From assembly GCA_009704705.1 (NCBI GenBank), contig WLDR01000025.1, positions 1 through 13,887 of the forward strand: a DNA stretch of 13,887 bases, written 5' to 3'. Source of the stretch: Actinomycetota bacterium (GTDB taxonomy: Bacteria > Actinomycetota > Actinomycetes > Actinomycetales > Microbacteriaceae). The position numbers and the translations under genes are program-made. The stretch's first letter is position 1; each line of letters starts with the position of its first letter. Of this stretch, positions 11,408 to 13,887 are shown one piece after another. The notes beneath the pieces are model-generated. The model searched no databases and was not told the origin of the DNA. It was given only the letters and a program-made list of their open reading frames with translations.

Positions 11408-12549
11408 AGGTTGACGAGAAGTTCGGTGATTTCGTCGGCCGTTGTCTTCCAGTTGAAGGTCGACGCCACAACAGTCGTCGGGTCACTGATTTTCGTGACG
11501 GTGCGCTGAAGTGTGGCTTCGATCCCCTCGCTTATGGACTCGACACTCGATGGGTTCACAAATACCACGGCTTCCGTTTTCCACTCGGCCAGTGCGCCAA
11601 CCCTCGAAGACACGACGGTTGCTCCCGTAGCGAGTGCTTCGAGAGGTGGAAACCCGAAGCCCTCGTAGAGAGACGGAAACACGACTGTCGAGACCCGATA
11701 GAGGTCTCGCACTTGAACCGCCGAAATGTTGCCCACGTGCGTGACGTAATCCGGCAGCGTACCGAGAGCCTCTCCGTCCGACCCGGACAAAATCAATCGC
11801 AGGTCAGGCCATCGTTCGCGCAGCTTTGCCACCGCCGCCAGCAGCCGAGCATGATTCTTGTGCGGCAGTGCTCTCGCCGGAAAAAACAGCAGTGCTTGAG
11901 CGACAGGTTTTCCCGCAGCCATGGTGCGTGCCGGCTCCGTCAGCAATTCCGGCGAGGCCGCCGCGTGGAAAATAGTGGTGTCGATTCCCGGGTACACGCG
12001 ACGCACCCGGGTTGGGTCGACACGAAGGTGCGAAATGACGGATTCACGAGAGAAGTCGCTGACCGTGACAACCGCGGCCGCCCGAGACGCTGGTCGCTCG
12101 TAGGTGAATTTGCGATAGATGCGTTGTGCCACGGTAAACGCCCCTGGCATGTCTCGGTGCTGCACGTCGTGGATGATGCTGACAGTCTTCGTGCGACCCC
12201 GCGGAGCAGGTTGCACAGCGCTGAGTGGATACACGGCGATGTCGATCCGCCCGCCGGCGGCCGACTCGATGTCTGACCAAATACTGTGACGTCGGAGTGT
12301 CGAATTTAACCACGCCCAGGCTTTGCTTCCATGCGTCAGGCCCGCAGTAACGGCGTCGATGGTGATGTCACGAAAATTATCACGGTAGATCGTTTTCGAC
12401 GTGTTGACCGGCTGAAAGTGGTTCGGCTGCCGACCTCGAACCACCGTGATGTCCAGTCGCTCGTCGGCATTCTCGCGCAGATGCAACACGAGATTTTCCG
12501 CATACACCTCTGTGCCGCCCATTCCGCCAGAAACAAGGGTCGGAAGCAT
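11404..12549 (-). CDS. Glycosyltransferase, GT4-type (GT-B fold)
   Basis: 381 residues. The N-terminal Rossmann half has LPTLVSGGMGGTEVYAENL, the acceptor-side Gly-rich loop. VSIIHDVQHRDMPGAF and VVTVSDFSRESVISHL are typical of mannosyl/rhamnosyl-type GT4 enzymes. The C-terminal nucleotide-sugar half has LFFPARALPHKNHARLLAA and the EX7E motif E296/E304 (PSLYEGFGFPPLEALATG). It probably adds a sugar to a cell-surface glycan; donor and acceptor are unknown. ATG 12549 is the only start codon before an in-frame TAA at 12641-12639 upstream. It trims the expected first strand (upstream codons read RIAV), and no SD or well-spaced -10 is seen. It is divergent from another glycosyltransferase. Confidence 0.9.
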   Translation of the reverse strand: MLPTLVSGGMGGTEVYAENLVLHLRENADERLDITVVRGRQPNHFQPVNTSKTIYRDNFRDITIDAVTAGLTHGSKAWAWLNSTLRRHSIWSDIESAAGGRIDIAVYPLSAVQPAPRGRTKTVSIIHDVQHRDMPGAFTVAQRIYRKFTYERPASRAAAVVTVSDFSRESVISHLRVDPTRVRRVYPGIDTTIFHAAASPELLTEPARTMAAGKPVAQALLFFPARALPHKNHARLLAAVAKLRERWPDLRLILSGSDGEALGTLPDYVTHVGNISAVQVRDLYRVSTVVFPSLYEGFGFPPLEALATGATVVSSRVGALAEWKTEAVVFVNPSSVESISEGIEATLQRTVTKISDPTTVVASTFNWKTTADEITELLVNL

Positions 12550-12674
12550 GACGGCGATACGAAGTCGTGCAGCCGTGTCGGCGTTAGGTGCGCGGTGAGA
12601 TGAGGCGCGTGGGTGTCGAGAAGCGATACGGTCAGTTTATTGGCGCACGGCTGTGGTGATGAGCCTCTCGCACA
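12550..12674. promoter_or_regulatory. Divergent intergenic region between the two glycosyltransferase genes
   Basis: The gap must hold both promoters. TAAACT on the minus strand (12639-12634) is a possible -10 for the left gene, with a leader of about 75 bases. The right gene shows only a poor A/T patch (12635-12641) on the plus strand. No repeat or clear operator was seen. Confidence 0.3.
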
Positions 12675-13805
12675 GTGTCCTCCCGAGCAGATAGAGGTGA
12701 CGAGATTTCCACGAACAGTGAAAACCGTCTTGTGCTTCTTGGCTTCGATCCAGCAAACGCGGTGCCGAGTGGTATCGGTCGCTATACCCGGGAGCTGTTC
12801 TCCGCGATGGCCGCTGCCCCGCCTCATTCGGGATGCACCGTAGCTCGGGTATCCGTCGAAAATTGGCGACGTGCAGCGACGGCACGGACTTGGGCGCTAG
12901 GACTCGGCGGCAGTCAACGCGACTCTGCCCTGCCGACATCGCTCCACGCAACGAGCGTTCTGGCTCCACCTCGGCGCAAACAACCACTCGTGACGACGAT
13001 TCATGACCTCGTGGCATTCACGCATCCCAAAACCCTCACGCCGCACGGCGCTCGGTGGCATCGTCGAATGATCACACGCGCCGTGGCCCATGCCGACGCA
13101 ATTGTTGTGCCGACACAAGCGGTTGCCGAACAGCTGATCACGGCGTTCCAAGGGCAGGCCACGGGGCTCCGTCAACGGATTCACATCATTGGTGGGGCTG
13201 CGTCCCTCGTGCCGGCGAGCAAGCCCGAGGCTGACCGCTCCATCGCTCACCTCGAGTTACCCTCGGGTCCATTCGTCGTTTTCGTCGGCACTCGGGAACC
13301 CCGAAAAGGCCTAGACCTGTTGATTCCCGCTGTAGCCCGAGTCCCCGACTTGTCATTAGTGCTTGTCGGGCCGGGAGGTTGGGGGACCCTCAACATCCGG
13401 AAAATTTCTCAAAAGTCAGGAATGGAATTGAGCGGAACCAACAAACGCCTTTTCGTCACCGGGGTACTCGACGACATCGCACTCGCAACGGTGATCGAAC
13501 GCGCGCAAACACTCGTCATGCCAAGTCGTGCCGAAGGGTTTGGGCTGCCCCTTGTCGAAGCCATGCACCTCGGCACTCCCGTGGTGCATTCTTCTGACCC
13601 CGCGCTGGTCGAAGTCGCCGGTGGCGCAGGAATCAGTTTCGAACTCAACGATTCTGACTCCAAAAACATTGAGCTCCTGAGCGCAGCCATCGTTGACGCA
13701 GCAGAGAATCGCCACTCACTGCGCGCGGCCGGGATGCAGCGGGCGCAAGCTTTCTCCTGGGGTGAATCTGCGCGTCGTATTTGGGACATCCACCTGAATC
13801 TTTGA
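12675..13805 (+). CDS. Glycosyltransferase, GT4-type (GT-B fold)
   Basis: 376 residues from GTG 12675. The N-terminal half starts LVLLGFDPANAVPSGIGRYTRELF, a usual GT4 opening, then VTTIHDLVAFTHPK and AIVVPTQAVAEQLI. The C-terminal half has FVVFVGTREPRKGLDLLIPA and the EX7E motif E287/E295 (PSRAEGFGLPLVEAMHLGTP). It likely works in the same surface-glycan pathway as the divergent gene. The start is uncertain: GTG 12675 has no clear SD. AGAGGTGA (12692-12699) precedes an in-frame ATT at 12705 that would give a 366-residue protein starting just before the first strand. GTG 12732 would cut that strand. A hairpin follows the stop. Confidence 0.9.
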   Translation: MSSRADRGDEISTNSENRLVLLGFDPANAVPSGIGRYTRELFSAMAAAPPHSGCTVARVSVENWRRAATARTWALGLGGSQRDSALPTSLHATSVLAPPRRKQPLVTTIHDLVAFTHPKTLTPHGARWHRRMITRAVAHADAIVVPTQAVAEQLITAFQGQATGLRQRIHIIGGAASLVPASKPEADRSIAHLELPSGPFVVFVGTREPRKGLDLLIPAVARVPDLSLVLVGPGGWGTLNIRKISQKSGMELSGTNKRLFVTGVLDDIALATVIERAQTLVMPSRAEGFGLPLVEAMHLGTPVVHSSDPALVEVAGGAGISFELNDSDSKNIELLSAAIVDAAENRHSLRAAGMQRAQAFSWGESARRIWDIHLNL

Positions 13806-13821
13806 CCCGGCCCACCGGGTC
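13804..13821 (+). terminator. Hairpin after the second glycosyltransferase gene
   Basis: GACCCGG (13804-13810) and CCGGGTC (13815-13821) pair perfectly around CCCA and overlap the stop codon. There is no T-run, so this is a possible U-less terminator. Confidence 0.5.
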
Positions 13822-13837
13822 GCCCTCAGCGACGCAA

Positions 13838-13843
13838 TACGAT
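13838..13843 (+). promoter_or_regulatory. -10 element before a possible leaderless gene
   Basis: TACGAT is followed by TAGAGC and then GTG 13850, the same spacing as the other leaderless starts in the window. Confidence 0.4.
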
Positions 13844-13849
13844 TAGAGC

Positions 13850-13887
13850 GTGGGGCCGACATACGACGATCTAGACGCGCTCGAGGC
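13850..13887 (+). CDS. Possible start of a further gene, cut by the window edge
   Basis: An open frame reads MGPTYDDLDALE and runs off the right edge. GTG 13850 has a well-placed -10 and no SD, as in other leaderless genes here. Twelve codons are too few to name a family. It may belong to the glycosyltransferase region. Confidence 0.35.
   Translation, partial: MGPTYDDLDALE

Noticed and set aside
1..13887. Search by eye for tRNA genes, CRISPR arrays, insertion sequences and phage or plasmid signs
   Set aside because: I found no cloverleaf with a TTCGA-type T arm, no regularly spaced repeats, no transposase or integrase frame and no target-site duplications. The window looks like stable chromosome.

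Overview
The window looks like chromosomal DNA of a high-to-moderate-GC actinobacterium, most likely Microbacteriaceae (GC in the upper 50s by eye, not computed). The basis is a 32-residue bS22 ribosomal protein gene, a short archaeal-type aspartyl-tRNA synthetase, an actinobacterial glutaredoxin with a CGDC site, an ArsR regulator divergent from a TrkH/KtrB gene, and very frequent leaderless starts. At 12 places a TAnnnT -10 box ends 6-8 bases before an ATG or GTG with no Shine-Dalgarno (SD) sequence, and I used this to choose start codons.

Layout. 1-2033: partial histidine phosphatase (-), aspS (+), glutaredoxin (-). 2061-3519: SHOCT/PLDc_N membrane protein (+), a strong hairpin, then a TetR-DUF836 glutaredoxin pair (-). 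3555-4249: bS22 (-) with an intrinsic terminator, and ArsR (-). 4244-6353: KtrB and KtrA potassium uptake genes (+), overlapping by 8 bases. 6413-8726: proC (-) and a cation diffusion facilitator (+), fired apart from one palindromic -10 box, then tadA (-). 8768-9847: a cysteine-codon module (below). 9920-11407: photolyase (+). 11404-13821: two divergent family-4-type glycosyltransferases, probably the edge of a surface-glycan locus. A further leaderless gene may start at 13850.

The most interesting part is 8768-9847. A Cys-free winged-helix regulator (9047-9712) sits between two unlisted leaderless mini-genes rich in Cys codons. The first (8808-8912, 34 codons) ends in two Cys runs. Both runs contain the 8-mer TGTGTTGT, which is perfectly complementary to ACAACACA lying directly against the regulator's SD. 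This fits the mycobacterial poly-cysteine attenuator model, in which a ribosome stalled for lack of Cys-tRNA exposes the downstream ribosome binding site. The second mini-gene (9760-9798) encodes MTVCCDGCECDC, has its own promoter, and is followed at once by a strong intrinsic terminator upstream of the photolyase gene. It could be a transcription attenuator for phr or a stand-alone micro-metallothionein-like peptide. I know of no description of such a bracketed regulator, but I could not search.

Most other genes are housekeeping or stress functions: translation, proline synthesis, K+ and metal transport, thiol redox and DNA repair. Three of five convergent pairs have interlocked stop codons (CTAG, CTAA, CTAG), leaving no room for terminators between them.
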